Positions 51,615 through 60,655 are shown, numbered from the stretch's first letter. The stretch is 64,000 nucleotides of DNA from Paenalcaligenes sp050487225 (GCF_050487225.1 NZ_JBKQGY010000001.1:992001-1056000); one strand, 5' to 3'. Notes: generated by a model not told the origin, from the sequence alone. Made by a program: numbers and translations.

Positions 51615-51646
51615 AAAAACAGCCCAGTACTAACTGGGCTGTTTTT
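51615..51646. terminator. bidirectional terminator between lexA and lon
   Basis: AAAAACAGCCCAGT, loop ACTA, ACTGGGCTGTTTTT. It serves both convergent genes. Confidence 0.95.
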
Positions 51647-51661
51647 ATTTTGACACCAAGC

Positions 51662-54106
51662 TTAGTGCGTCGTACTCAAACCACCTGCACTGCTCACTGC
51701 TTTGTTAGCAACAGCGGCTTCCGCTGCCAGTCTGGCAACTTCTTCATCGCTTAATGGCACAGGCATTTTTTCTAACGCCACTTCCAGCACTCTATCGATC
51801 CAACGCACTGGAATAATCTCCAAGTGGTTTTTAACGTTGTCTGGAATCTCAGCCAAATCCTTCACGTTTTGCTCAGGAATCATGACGGTTTTGATACCAC
51901 CACGCAGTGCTGCCAGCAGTTTCTCTTTCAAACCACCAATTTCCAGCACCTCACCACGCAGTGTGATCTCACCTGTCATGGCAACATCAGCACGGATAGG
52001 AATACCGGTCAACGACGACACAATGGCTGTGGTGATCGCAATACCTGCAGATGGACCATCCTTAGGTGTAGCACCATCAGGGAAGTGCACGTGCAAGTCA
52101 CGTTTCTCAAAAGTAGTGTCAGGAATACCCCACTTCTGAGCACGCGAGCGAACTACCGTACGAGCGGCTTCCACCGACTCTTTCATCACGTCACCAATAG
52201 AACCCGTACGCTGTACGTTGCCTTTACCTGGCATGTCAGCAACTTCGATGGTGAGCAAATCGCCACCCACTTCAGTCCATGCCAAACCAGTCACTTGGCC
52301 TACCTTGTTCTCGGTTTCCGCCACGCCAAAGGTATAGCGACGTACACCCAAGAACTCTTCTAGGTTCTCGGAATTCACCACTACCGTTGTTGGTTTAGCA
52401 TTCGACTTCGCTGCTTCCAAGAACTTACGCACTACCTTACGGCAGATTTTGCTGATTTCACGTTCTAGCGAACGCACACCAGCTTCGCGTGTGTAGTAGC
52501 GAATCATGTCGCGCACAGCGTCTTCGGTAACTTCCAACTCACCGTCTTTCACACCATTGTGTTTCACCAACTTAGGAATCAAGTGGTCAAACGCAATGCG
52601 TACTTTTTCGTCTTCGGTATAACCAGACAAACGAATCACTTCCATACGGTCTAACAGCGCCGGTGGAATATTCAGCGTATTGCTGGTGGCCACAAACATT
52701 ACGTCGGACAAATCGAAGTCTACTTCCAAGTAGTGATCTTGGAAGGTGTGGTTTTGTTCTGGATCTAGCACTTCAAGCAATGCCGATGACGGATCGCCAC
52801 GGAAATCCATACCCAACTTGTCGATTTCATCCAGCAGGAACAGCGGGTTACGCACGCCCACTTTGGACATGTTCTGCAGCACTTTACCTGGCATGGAGCC
52901 AATGTAGGTACGACGGTGACCGCGAATCTCGGCCTCGTCACGTACACCACCCAGCGCCATACGTACGTACTTGCGGTTGGTTGCGCGCGCAATAGACTGA
53001 CCCAGCGAGGTCTTACCCACGCCTGGAGGCCCTACCAAACACAAGATAGGTGATTTCAGTTTGCTCACACGTTGTTGAACCGCTAAGTATTCAACAATAC
53101 GTTCTTTCACTTTTTCCAGACCGAAGTGATCACTATCCAGCACTTCTTGAGCATTTACCAGCGAATTGCTGATACGGCTCTTCTTGCGCCATGGCATACC
53201 CACTAGGGTATCCAGATAGTTACGCACCACAGTAGCTTCTGCCGACATAGGCGACATTAGCTTCAGTTTTTTCAGTTCAGCTTCCGCTTTCTTCTGTGCT
53301 TCTTTAGGCAGCTTGGCTTCTTCGATGCGTTTTTCCAGTTCTTCTAGATCAGCACCTTCTTCGCCCTCGCCCAACTCTTTCTGAATGGCTTTTACTTGCT
53401 CATTCAGGTAGTAGTCACGCTGGCTTTTTTCCATCTGTTTCTTCACGCGGCCGCGAATGCGTTTTTCCACCTGAAGAATATCGATTTCAGACTCCAGCTG
53501 CGCCAACAGTGCTTCCAAACGACTGCCTACAGCAGCCATTTCCAGCATTTCCTGTTTTTGCTCCAGCTTCAAGCTCAGGTGTGCAGCCACTGTATCGGCC
53601 AGCCTACCTGGCTCTTCAATGCCAGTCAGAGAAGTGAGAATTTCTTGCGGGATTTTTTTATTCAGTTTGACGTACTGCTCAAACTGCGCCAACACAGCAC
53701 GGCGCAAAGCCTCGTGCTCTGATGCCGACGCTGCAGATTCGATCTCTGCAGCCACAACCTTAGCTTTGAAACACTCGTCGGTTTCCGTAACGTCAACCGC
53801 ACGCGCACGCTGCATACCTTCGACCAACACCTTCACGGTGCCATCGGGCAGTTTCAGCATTTGCAAAATGTTCGCTACACAACCTATTTCATATAGGTCG
53901 TCTTTGGAAGGCTCATCTTTGCTGGCAGTTTTCTGGGCAACCAACATAATGTGGTTGCCATCTTCCATTGCCAATTCCAACGCCTTGATGGATCGTGGAC
54001 GCCCCACGAACAGGGGAATCACCATATGCGGAAACACCACCACATCGCGCAATGGCAACAGCGGTAGCTCCATGGGTTCCGTAGTAAGAATCTGGCTCGC
54101 AGACAT
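51662..54106 (-). CDS. lon: ATP-dependent protease Lon
   Basis: An 814-residue AAA+ serine protease that degrades misfolded and regulatory proteins in the cytosol. The N-terminal substrate domain (LPLLPLRDVVVFPHMVIPL) is followed by coiled coil to about 310, an AAA+ module with Walker A GPPGVGKTS and Walker B FLLDEIDK, and the protease domain with S686 (DGPSAGI) and K729 (GGLKEKL). The C-terminus extends about 25 residues past the core in an Ala-rich tail. The ribosome site is AAAAGGA. A hairpin lies 33-60 bases before the start, between clpX and lon. Confidence 0.97.
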   Translation of the reverse strand: MSASQILTTEPMELPLLPLRDVVVFPHMVIPLFVGRPRSIKALELAMEDGNHIMLVAQKTASKDEPSKDDLYEIGCVANILQMLKLPDGTVKVLVEGMQRARAVDVTETDECFKAKVVAAEIESAASASEHEALRRAVLAQFEQYVKLNKKIPQEILTSLTGIEEPGRLADTVAAHLSLKLEQKQEMLEMAAVGSRLEALLAQLESEIDILQVEKRIRGRVKKQMEKSQRDYYLNEQVKAIQKELGEGEEGADLEELEKRIEEAKLPKEAQKKAEAELKKLKLMSPMSAEATVVRNYLDTLVGMPWRKKSRISNSLVNAQEVLDSDHFGLEKVKERIVEYLAVQQRVSKLKSPILCLVGPPGVGKTSLGQSIARATNRKYVRMALGGVRDEAEIRGHRRTYIGSMPGKVLQNMSKVGVRNPLFLLDEIDKLGMDFRGDPSSALLEVLDPEQNHTFQDHYLEVDFDLSDVMFVATSNTLNIPPALLDRMEVIRLSGYTEDEKVRIAFDHLIPKLVKHNGVKDGELEVTEDAVRDMIRYYTREAGVRSLEREISKICRKVVRKFLEAAKSNAKPTTVVVNSENLEEFLGVRRYTFGVAETENKVGQVTGLAWTEVGGDLLTIEVADMPGKGNVQRTGSIGDVMKESVEAARTVVRSRAQKWGIPDTTFEKRDLHVHFPDGATPKDGPSAGIAITTAIVSSLTGIPIRADVAMTGEITLRGEVLEIGGLKEKLLAALRGGIKTVMIPEQNVKDLAEIPDNVKNHLEIIPVRWIDRVLEVALEKMPVPLSDEEVARLAAEAAVANKAVSSAGGLSTTH

Positions 54107-54138
54107 AGCAAATTCCTTTTAATAAGCCCGTCATCCGC

Positions 54139-54165
54139 AAAAGGGAAGCATGAAGCTTCCCTTTT
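54139..54165 (-). terminator. hairpin between clpX and lon
   Basis: AAAAGGGAAGC and GCTTCCCTTTT pair around ATGAA. It lies about 100 bases after clpX but only 33 before the lon start, so it either ends the clpX message or sits in the lon leader. Confidence 0.75.
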
Positions 54166-54261
54166 TAGATGCACTTCTTAACTGTAAGGTTGCGGCTATT
54201 TTGAATATTTCAAGAGCCAAGGAAGCAATGAGTCTGTTATTTATAACAGAAAGTTTCCCAG

Positions 54262-55548
54262 TTAGGCGGCTGCAGTGTCAGATGTTGCTGCCGATTTTTC
54301 TTCCTCGCTGCGTTCCACCAGAATGGGTTCACCTTTGCCACTCACAGCATCTGCTGTCAGTATCACTTTGCCCACATCAGGACGCGATGGCAACTCATAC
54401 ATTGTGTTCAACAGTGACTGTTCCACAATAGAGCGCAAACCACGAGCACCCGTCTTGCGAGTAATCGCGCGTTTAGCGATGGCACGCAGCGCATCATCTT
54501 CCACTTCCAAGCCCACGTCTTCCATCGCAAACAGTTGCTGGAACTGTTTTACCAAGGCATTACGTGGTTGAGTCAGGATTTGAATCAGTGAATCTTCATC
54601 CAACTCTTGCAAGGTTGTGACCACAGGCAACCTACCAACCAACTCGGGGATAATACCGAACTTGATCAAGTCTTCTGGCTCAACCTCGGTAAACAGCTCA
54701 CCTACGCCACGCTCAGACTTAGAGCTTACTGACGCAGAGAAACCAATACCTGATTTTTCTGTACGATCCAGAATAACTTTATCCAGACCTGCAAATGCAC
54801 CACCCACGATAAACAAGATGTTTGTGGTGTCCACTTGCACAAAGTCTTGGTTAGGATGCTTACGACCACCTTGTGGCGGCACAGAGGCAACCGTACCTTC
54901 AATCAATTTCAGCAAAGCCTGCTGCACACCCTCACCCGACACATCACGGGTAATGGATGGGTTATCAGACTTACGGGAAATCTTGTCAATTTCATCGATG
55001 TAGACAATCGCTTGCTGCGCCTTATCAACATCGTACTCGCAGCTTTGTAGCAGTTTTTGGATGATGTTTTCTACATCCTCACCCACATACCCAGCTTCGG
55101 TTAGTGTCGTAGCATCGGCCATCACAAATGGCACATTCAGCATGCGCGCCAATGTTTGAGCCAGCAATGTTTTACCGGAGCCTGTAGGCCCAATCAGCAA
55201 AATATTACTCTTGGAAAGCTCTACACCATCATCCGTGGTATTCGCATAACGAATACGCTTGTAGTGGTTGTAGACCGCAACCGCTAAGCTACGTTTAGGG
55301 GACTCTTGACCAATCACATACTGATCAAGAAACCCAGTAATCTCTTTGGGTTTAGGAAGCTCTGTTTTGATGGCTTCCTTCGCTTTTTCCTGTGACTCTT
55401 CGTGAATAATGTCACTGCACAAGGTAATGCATTCATCACAAATGAATACGGAAGCAGGTCCAGCTATTAGCTTGCCGACTTCGCTCTGGCTCTTGTTGCA
55501 AAACGAACAATGCAGGACTTTGTCATCGGACGAGTGTTTATCGGACAT
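54262..55548 (-). CDS. clpX: ClpXP unfoldase subunit ClpX
   Basis: A 428-residue AAA+ unfoldase. The N-terminal zinc-binding domain has four cysteines (CSFCNKSQ and FICDECITLC). Walker A GPTGSGKTLLAQ, Walker B VYIDEIDKI, and the ClpP-binding IGF loop (SGIGFSA) are present. It recognises tagged substrates, unfolds them and feeds ClpP. It follows clpP by 98 bases. Length and motifs are standard. Confidence 0.97.
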   Translation of the reverse strand: MSDKHSSDDKVLHCSFCNKSQSEVGKLIAGPASVFICDECITLCSDIIHEESQEKAKEAIKTELPKPKEITGFLDQYVIGQESPKRSLAVAVYNHYKRIRYANTTDDGVELSKSNILLIGPTGSGKTLLAQTLARMLNVPFVMADATTLTEAGYVGEDVENIIQKLLQSCEYDVDKAQQAIVYIDEIDKISRKSDNPSITRDVSGEGVQQALLKLIEGTVASVPPQGGRKHPNQDFVQVDTTNILFIVGGAFAGLDKVILDRTEKSGIGFSASVSSKSERGVGELFTEVEPEDLIKFGIIPELVGRLPVVTTLQELDEDSLIQILTQPRNALVKQFQQLFAMEDVGLEVEDDALRAIAKRAITRKTGARGLRSIVEQSLLNTMYELPSRPDVGKVILTADAVSGKGEPILVERSEEEKSAATSDTAAA

Positions 55549-55646
55549 AAGACTCTGTCAAAAATAGAGAGAAAAAAGCATTTTCCCTACAAAACATCAA
55601 GTGCCCACACTGCCAGCACTTTCGCATGGCAGCGTGGTCACACCCA

Positions 55647-56309
55647 TTAAGCTGTTTCGTCTGAACGATGTGTTAAGACTTGGTCAATCAGACCATAGTT
55701 TTTTGCATCATCTGAAGACATGAAACGATCACGCTCTGTATCCAGCGCAACTTGCTCAATGGTCTGGCCAGTATTTTTGGCCAGAATACCATTCAGACTA
55801 TCACGCAAGCTCAGGATCTCTTGAGCATGGATTTGAATATCCGACGCTTGACCCTGCGCACCGCCTGATGGCTGATGAATCATGATGCGGGAATTAGGCA
55901 AGGCAAAGCGCTTGCCCTTTTCCCCCGCCGACAACAGGAAAGCACCCATGCTGGCTGCCATCCCGGTGCACAGCGTTGAAACCTGAGGTTTCACGAACTG
56001 CATGGTGTCATAAATGCCCATCCCTGCGTACACACCGCCACCAGGCGAGTTGATGTACAAAGAGATGTCTTTGTCTGGGTTTTCCGACTCCAAGAACAGC
56101 AGTTGCGCCACAATCAGGTTAGCGGATTGGTCATTAACCGGACCCACCAAAAACACCAAGCGCTCACGCAGCAAGCGTGAGTAGATATCGTAAGAACGCT
56201 CACCGCGACCAGATTGCTCTACAACCATAGGAATGTAGCCCAAACCGGACGGTGTTACTGCGTGTCCTCCATGCATCGAAGCATAGAAGTCGATAAAACT
56301 AGACGACAT
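55647..56309 (-). CDS. clpP: ClpP serine protease
   Basis: A 220-residue protease with the complete catalytic triad S120 (GMAASMGAF), H145 (MIHQPSGG) and D194 (ERDRFMS). Residues 1-28 form an N-terminal extension that is probably processed. It assembles into two stacked heptamers and works with ClpX and ClpA. Three bases separate the tig stop from its start, so tig-clpP are tightly coupled and clpX follows. Confidence 0.97.
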   Translation of the reverse strand: MSSSFIDFYASMHGGHAVTPSGLGYIPMVVEQSGRGERSYDIYSRLLRERLVFLVGPVNDQSANLIVAQLLFLESENPDKDISLYINSPGGGVYAGMGIYDTMQFVKPQVSTLCTGMAASMGAFLLSAGEKGKRFALPNSRIMIHQPSGGAQGQASDIQIHAQEILSLRDSLNGILAKNTGQTIEQVALDTERDRFMSSDDAKNYGLIDQVLTHRSDETA

Positions 56310-56312
56310 TAG

Positions 56313-57620
56313 TTAGTTCCCCATGATTTCGTTGAATGGCACGCCCTCTTCTGTAACTTTAGCGTTAGAAAGTACGTGTTCAACCACGTTATCTTCCAGC
56401 ACTACAGCTTCGATCTCAGCGCGACGTTGACGATCTGACAGGTAGTATGTCACAACCTGAGCAGGTTGTTCGTAGTTCTGAGCAAACTCTTCGATACGAG
56501 CACGAACCTGTTCTGGTTTAGCTTGCAATTCAGCTGCTTTAACCAGTTCAGACAGCAACAGACCCAAACGTACACGACGCTCGGCTTCTTCTTTGAAGCC
56601 TTCTTCTGGGATTGGGAAGTTTTCAGCATTAGGCAAACCACGTGCTTTCAACTCTTCACGAGTGGCTGCAATACGGTTTTGCACTTCTGCATCGATCAGT
56701 GCTTTAGGCAGTTCGAATGTAGAGGCACCAGCCAATGCATCCATAACGCTTGCTTTTGTACGAGCTTGCACACGAGCTTTAACTTCACGCTCAACGTTGC
56801 TACGGATGTCAGCTTTCAGCGCTTCTACATCGCCTTCGGCTTGACCCAGCATTTTTGCAAAGTCAGCGTTCAACTCAGGCAGAACAGCTTCAGCAACTTC
56901 CGTTACTTTGATCTCGAATTGTGCTGTTTTACCAGCAACTTCGGTGCCACCGTAATCAGCGGGGAATGCCAGCGGGAAGGTTTTCTCTTCGCCTGCTTTC
57001 ATGCCTTGAACAGCTGTTTCGAACTCAGGCAACATGCGGCCTTCGCCCAATACGAAGGAGAAGCCTTCAGCAGTACCACCTTCAAAAGCCACGTCATCGA
57101 TCGTGCCTTTGAAATCCAACGTAATACGATCGCCGTCTTGAGCAGCGCGGTCTTCGCGAGCTTCAAATTGAGCGCGTTGTTTACGCAGGATATCGATAGT
57201 TGTTTGGATTTCTTCGTCGCCAACGTCTGCTGTGCTACGAGTAATTTCCAGTGCGGACAAATCAGGCACAGCCACTTCTGGGTACACTTCGAACGTGGCA
57301 GTAAATGCCATAGTACCTTCAGCAGGCTCACCTTCTTTAGGTTCGATGCTAGGTGTACCAGCAACACGTACGTCTGCAGCTTTCAGAGCTGCATCCATCG
57401 CTTTACCTAATTCAGCATTGATCACATCGTAACGGACGCTAGGACCGTGGCTGCGCTCAATCATGGCTAGTGGTGCTTTACCGGGGCGGAAGCCCTGAAT
57501 TTTTGCGGTACGCGCCACACGTTTAAGTTGTGCCTGGACTTCTTTTTCGACATCGGCCACAGAAACGACCAGATCGACACGGCGCTCCAAACCGGACAGA
57601 ATTTCAACCTCGGGCTGCAT
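56313..57620 (-). CDS. tig: trigger factor, ribosome-associated chaperone and prolyl isomerase
   Basis: A 435-residue chaperone. The N-terminal ribosome-binding domain carries the signature FRPGKAP (about residues 44-50). The FKBP-type isomerase domain (about 155-240) has GDRITLDFKGTIDD and the EGFSFVLGEGRMLPEFE segment. A helical C-terminal chaperone domain completes it. It docks at the exit tunnel and shields nascent chains. First gene of tig-clpP-clpX. Confidence 0.96.
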   Translation of the reverse strand: MQPEVEILSGLERRVDLVVSVADVEKEVQAQLKRVARTAKIQGFRPGKAPLAMIERSHGPSVRYDVINAELGKAMDAALKAADVRVAGTPSIEPKEGEPAEGTMAFTATFEVYPEVAVPDLSALEITRSTADVGDEEIQTTIDILRKQRAQFEAREDRAAQDGDRITLDFKGTIDDVAFEGGTAEGFSFVLGEGRMLPEFETAVQGMKAGEEKTFPLAFPADYGGTEVAGKTAQFEIKVTEVAEAVLPELNADFAKMLGQAEGDVEALKADIRSNVEREVKARVQARTKASVMDALAGASTFELPKALIDAEVQNRIAATREELKARGLPNAENFPIPEEGFKEEAERRVRLGLLLSELVKAAELQAKPEQVRARIEEFAQNYEQPAQVVTYYLSDRQRRAEIEAVVLEDNVVEHVLSNAKVTEEGVPFNEIMGN

Positions 57621-57758
57621 TAGAGACCTATTTGAGTGAGTTAGTGAATGAAAATAATCGGTTATTTTACCGCAAAAGCCGTCATCAATAACCGGCCAAC
57701 CCTCTATTCAATAGCAAGCATAGTATCTATGTCTAGCATTTTTTAGGGTAAATCGAGT

Positions 57759-57790
57759 GATTGTACGCATACAGAGCCATGCATACAATC
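57759..57790. repeat. imperfect inverted repeat between tig and tRNA-Leu
   Basis: GATTGTACGCAT and ATGCATACAATC pair over 12 bases with one mismatch around ACAGAGCC. It lies about 140 bases upstream of both tig and the tRNA, so a regulatory role is possible for either. Confidence 0.4.
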
Positions 57791-57902
57791 TCCGGCCCTG
57801 CCCTTTAGCTAGCATTTTTCTTTACTTCTACTAGAGGCAAGGACCCACACAAAAAAGCTTGCAGAATTTTTTTTACTCATCTATACTTCAATGCTTGTCT
57901 GT

Positions 57903-57987
57903 GCGAACGTGGCGGAATTGGTAGACGCACCAGGTTTAGGTTCTGGCGCCGAGAGGTGTGGGAGTTCGAGTCTCCCCGTTCGCACCA
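57903..57987 (+). tRNA. tRNA-Leu (anticodon UAG)
   Basis: An 85-base class II tRNA with encoded CCA. The acceptor stem GCGAACG pairs with CGTTCGC, the D arm has TTGGTAGACGC, the anticodon loop TTTAGGT gives UAG, a long variable arm follows, and the T arm has GGGAGTTCGAGTCTCCC. The discriminator base is A, as for leucine. Confidence 0.97.
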
Positions 57988-57995
57988 ACAGATTG

Positions 57996-58026
57996 AAAAA
58001 GCATTGATTCTTTTGAGTCAGTGCTT
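57996..58026 (+). terminator. tRNA-Leu terminator
   Basis: AAAAAGCATTGATTC pairs with GAGTCAGTGCTTTTT with two G-U pairs around TTTT... followed by more Ts. It starts nine bases after the tRNA. Confidence 0.88.
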
Positions 58027-58088
58027 TTTTTATTTGTGGCATCAGACTGGCATTCTTTCTGATAGCAATGCCATCCCTATGCAGCGTC

Positions 58089-58649
58089 TTATTTGCCGTC
58101 AATCGTGATCCAGACCTGATCCTCGGAAACGTCATACTCTTTGGCCAAGGCACTGACTGCCTCGCTTTTCGTTAAGCATAGTGATGGCCTATCTACCCAC
58201 ATCCCCTCATACTTGTCTTCGTCCAACATCCGTATCAGTTGATCTTCACTGGTAAGCATTCTTTGTTGCGACGAAAAACTCTCCAGTGCGGGTGAGTCTT
58301 CACCGCTAAGCGCTAGCGTTCTCTTGATCTTATAGTGAAGTAAGAGCGAGAAATCCCCGCTGTCGTTTTCTTCATAATCTACTTTAGGCCCCACAAATAC
58401 GCTTGCCCTTTCTAACTCAGCAACTACGGAATCACCCTGTTTGGTACTGAAAAACAGATAGTGTATTTCGGTGAATTCAAGGGGATCTAAGGCTGTATTT
58501 TGCAAATAGCTAGGAAGGTTAGGCTTCACTTTCAAGGTCACCTCGCCCTCCCAACGCGCTACATACGCCGCAATCTCTACAGGCTCACAAACCACCATCA
58601 ACCCTTTGAGCCCTCTTTTCCTTGCACCAATTGCCCAATAAAAACCCAT
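58089..58649 (-). CDS. hypothetical protein, 186 aa
   Basis: I do not recognise this family. A 186-residue soluble-looking protein begins MGFYWAIGARKRGLKG and has acidic patches (VDYEENDSGDFS), a segment resembling a small alpha/beta fold, and a C-terminal helix-like SEAVSALAKEYDVSEDQVWI that could be a short DNA- or protein-binding helix pair. No signal peptide or membrane helix is clear. It lies 60 bases past the tRNA terminator on the opposite strand and is alone, in a stretch of small orphan genes. Confidence 0.5.
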   Translation of the reverse strand: MGFYWAIGARKRGLKGLMVVCEPVEIAAYVARWEGEVTLKVKPNLPSYLQNTALDPLEFTEIHYLFFSTKQGDSVVAELERASVFVGPKVDYEENDSGDFSLLLHYKIKRTLALSGEDSPALESFSSQQRMLTSEDQLIRMLDEDKYEGMWVDRPSLCLTKSEAVSALAKEYDVSEDQVWITIDGK

Positions 58650-58958
58650 GATGAAGCCCTAAAAAACAGCGAATGAATAATAACTGTATGCAGTGTAAGC
58701 CTCCCATCTATTAACTATGAAAGTAGCAGTTCCCTCTAGAGCATATGTCAGTCTTACCTACAAAATGTAAAGCTCTACTGCGTGAGTCGCTGCCTGCGCA
58801 GCAACCGTAATGAGTTTCAAGGTTCTTTACATCTACGTTACGGATCACCCCATCATAGGCACAAAAAAACCCGCAAAAGGCAGCAACCTTTGCGGGTTTT
58901 GATTGTTCGTAACCCTACGCTAACCGGAACTGCTACAGATATAAAAAAAGCTTGGCAT
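58650..58958. other. intergenic stretch with a terminator-like hairpin
   Basis: About 310 bases with no gene I can support. A hairpin at 58866-58900 is the only clear element. The left part should contain the promoter of the 58089-58649 gene. Confidence 0.5.
58866..58900. terminator. second hairpin downstream of the DUF1488-like gene
   Basis: AAACCCGCAAAAGG and CCTTTGCGGGTTT pair around CAGCAA. A long T tract follows on the minus strand and four Ts on the plus strand, so it may act in both directions. Confidence 0.75.
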
Positions 58959-58969
58959 TTAGCCAAGCT
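58949..58969 (-). terminator. terminator containing the DUF1488-like stop codon in its loop
   Basis: On the minus strand AGCTTGGC, loop TAAAT, GCCAAGCT then a run of Ts. The TAA in the loop is the stop codon of the gene ending at 58959. Confidence 0.85.
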
Positions 58970-59213
58970 CACTTTCACGTACCCAAAACGGCTCTTTAGC
59001 GCCCTGTTTGTGCTTTCGCAGCACCACCTTATGAATCGCAGCCCGATGCTCACGATAGGTATCCAGACAGCTTTCTTCACCAACCCATTTTCCTGCTAAG
59101 GCTTCCAACGCATTGAGGGATACATTTCCCAACACCCGTTCGCCTACATCCGTTAAAAAAGAAAATGCAACGCCTGATGGGTTAACTCTGTACTCAGCAA
59201 ACTCAATATCCAT
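58959..59213 (-). CDS. small DUF1488-like protein
   Basis: An 84-residue cytoplasmic protein. The layout (short strand at MDIEFAEY, then VAFSFLTDVGERVLGNVS, a helix SLNALEAL, a second helix with YREHRAAIHKVVLRK, and a final strand FWVRESEL) resembles the DUF1488 family, which is small and of unknown function. The stop codon lies in the loop of an intrinsic terminator that overlaps the last codons. It appears to be a stand-alone gene. The similarity is by memory and pattern only. Confidence 0.6.
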   Translation of the reverse strand: MDIEFAEYRVNPSGVAFSFLTDVGERVLGNVSLNALEALAGKWVGEESCLDTYREHRAAIHKVVLRKHKQGAKEPFWVRESELG

Positions 59214-59547
59214 TTTGTCCTCTTGTAATTATGCCAATAAAAAAACCTACGGATTTTTTATCTTGCTACAACGTAGGCGCCTGATACTGCCCGCCCCTCT
59301 CAAAACGACTTGAACTTCTTTGACCTGATATGTGCAAGGTGGCATACACCTTTAGCTCAACCCTTGCGTGATATCCAGCTAAGTCTAGCAGCATAGCGGG
59401 AAAATATTACAGAATATATGCAACCAAACAATTACGCTGTATGCATAACTCAAGCTATAGCGCACATTGTTACAGCCAAAAATCGTCCGTTTCCTCTAGG
59501 GGAACACGTGTAAATCGCCAAAAAAAGCCCCCAAGAGCACGCGCTCA
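59214..59547. other. intergenic region with one minus-strand terminator
   Basis: About 330 bases. The hairpin at 59246-59277 is the only structured element seen; the small gene at 58959-59213 needs a promoter downstream of it. No convincing gene is visible on either strand. Confidence 0.5.
59246..59277 (-). terminator. hairpin followed by T7 on the minus strand
   Basis: CCTACG (59246-59251) pairs with CGTAGG (59272-59277); seven Ts follow on the minus strand. It could end the transcript from the 59548-60547 genes. Confidence 0.6.
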
Positions 59548-59814
59548 CTACTCAGCACTAACCCCTAGCAAAAAGCGCATCAACATTACAACAAGCAGCA
59601 AACTTTCAATCACATTAAAGCAGTGATGCCACAACCTAGCTCGCCCCTCATAACCCAAGACATGGCGTATACCTAAGTAATTAATCGTAAAAGCCGCAAT
59701 CACCAGTACCGGCCAAAGCAGCCACAACGGTGGGAAAAAGAGCAGAAACAAAAAGCTCAACCATGCAAAACACAACGTAGCGATAGGCGAAAAAAAAGCC
59801 AGCAGCTTTAACAT
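59548..59814 (-). CDS. small membrane protein of unknown function
   Basis: An 88-residue protein with about three hydrophobic segments: FFSPIATLCFAWLSFLFLL, WLLWPVLVIAAFTINYLG, and a C-terminal LLLVVMLMRFLLGV, joined by a short basic loop (YEGRARLWHH). It is probably an inner-membrane protein. I do not recognise the family. It follows the YjjG-like gene by 43 bases on the same strand and probably shares its transcript. Confidence 0.5.
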   Translation of the reverse strand: MLKLLAFFSPIATLCFAWLSFLFLLFFPPLWLLWPVLVIAAFTINYLGIRHVLGYEGRARLWHHCFNVIESLLLVVMLMRFLLGVSAE

Positions 59815-59857
59815 GCTGCTAGCCCATTCTCGTCAATCATCATCTGTTGAAACATGA

Positions 59858-60547
59858 TTACGCCCCCACCAATGCAACCAACTCGGTTAAATGGGTGATT
59901 TCATAGGTAGGCTGTATCGCCGAGGTGTTCTGAGCAATCGAAGGGTTAAACCAGCAGCTAGAAATAGCAAAGTTATTCCCCCCCAAGATATCCGCCTCTA
60001 AACGGTCGCCAATAATGAGGGTAGAGTCATTACTAAACGCCTTGGCCTTATCTACCGCAAACGCAAATAGCCGAGCGTCAGGCTTAGCGTAACCGCACGC
60101 CTCCGACGATGCGATAAAAGAAACGTAAGGCTGTAGCCCTGCGTTCAGCACGCGTTGACGCTGCACCTGTTCAAACCCATTCGTAATCACCCCTACCTCG
60201 CCTACAGCGGCAAGCGCCTTGCAAACCTCTACGGCGCCATCAATTAAGGCGACGTGCTCTCCCAAGCCTTGCAAATAGAGGTGGTTCGCTTCTTCTGCAT
60301 CAATAGTTAAGCCATGCTTTGCAAACGTACGCGCAAAGCGCTCAACTTTGAGCTGATCTCTAGAAACCAGACCTTGCTCAAACTGCTTCCATAAGCCGCT
60401 ATCAATGCTCAGAAAATCGGCAAACACCGAGTCAGCAGATACTGCCGCGCCAGACGTATGCAGCATCTGCTTAAACGACCACGCGTTTGAAGCAGAAAAA
60501 TCAAAGAGAGTATCGTCGAGATCAAAGAGATAAAGGCGGTATTTCAT
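59858..60547 (-). CDS. HAD-family nucleotidase, YjjG-like
   Basis: A 229-residue haloacid-dehalogenase hydrolase. Motif I is LFDLDDTLFDF with the nucleophile aspartate, motif II is VITNGFEQVQ, the motif III lysine is in GYAKPDARLF, and motif IV is IIGDRLEADILGG. The helical C1 cap spans about residues 18-90. The TNGFEQVQRQR and GYAKPD stretches match the YjjG/YfnB nucleotidases that remove phosphate from pyrimidine and damaged nucleotides. It is cytoplasmic. Its role is likely nucleotide-pool cleaning. Confidence 0.87.
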   Translation of the reverse strand: MKYRLYLFDLDDTLFDFSASNAWSFKQMLHTSGAAVSADSVFADFLSIDSGLWKQFEQGLVSRDQLKVERFARTFAKHGLTIDAEEANHLYLQGLGEHVALIDGAVEVCKALAAVGEVGVITNGFEQVQRQRVLNAGLQPYVSFIASSEACGYAKPDARLFAFAVDKAKAFSNDSTLIIGDRLEADILGGNNFAISSCWFNPSIAQNTSAIQPTYEITHLTELVALVGA

Positions 60548-60626
60548 CTAGTGCCATCGCCCACAAAGTGCAGAAAAACAGAGGACCCACAAAATCTAGT
60601 GTATCAATCATCACCCATAATAAAAA

Positions 60627-60655
60627 AGCGAGACCTATACATAACAGGTCTCGCT
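60627..60655 (-). terminator. cold-shock gene terminator
   Basis: AGCGAGACCT pairs with AGGTCTCGCT around ATACATAAC; on the minus strand six Ts follow. It lies 40 bases after the cold-shock gene. Confidence 0.88.

Noticed and set aside
57903..60600. tRNA-Leu as the attachment site of an integrated element
   Set aside because: No direct repeat of the tRNA 3' end and no integrase gene could be found downstream.
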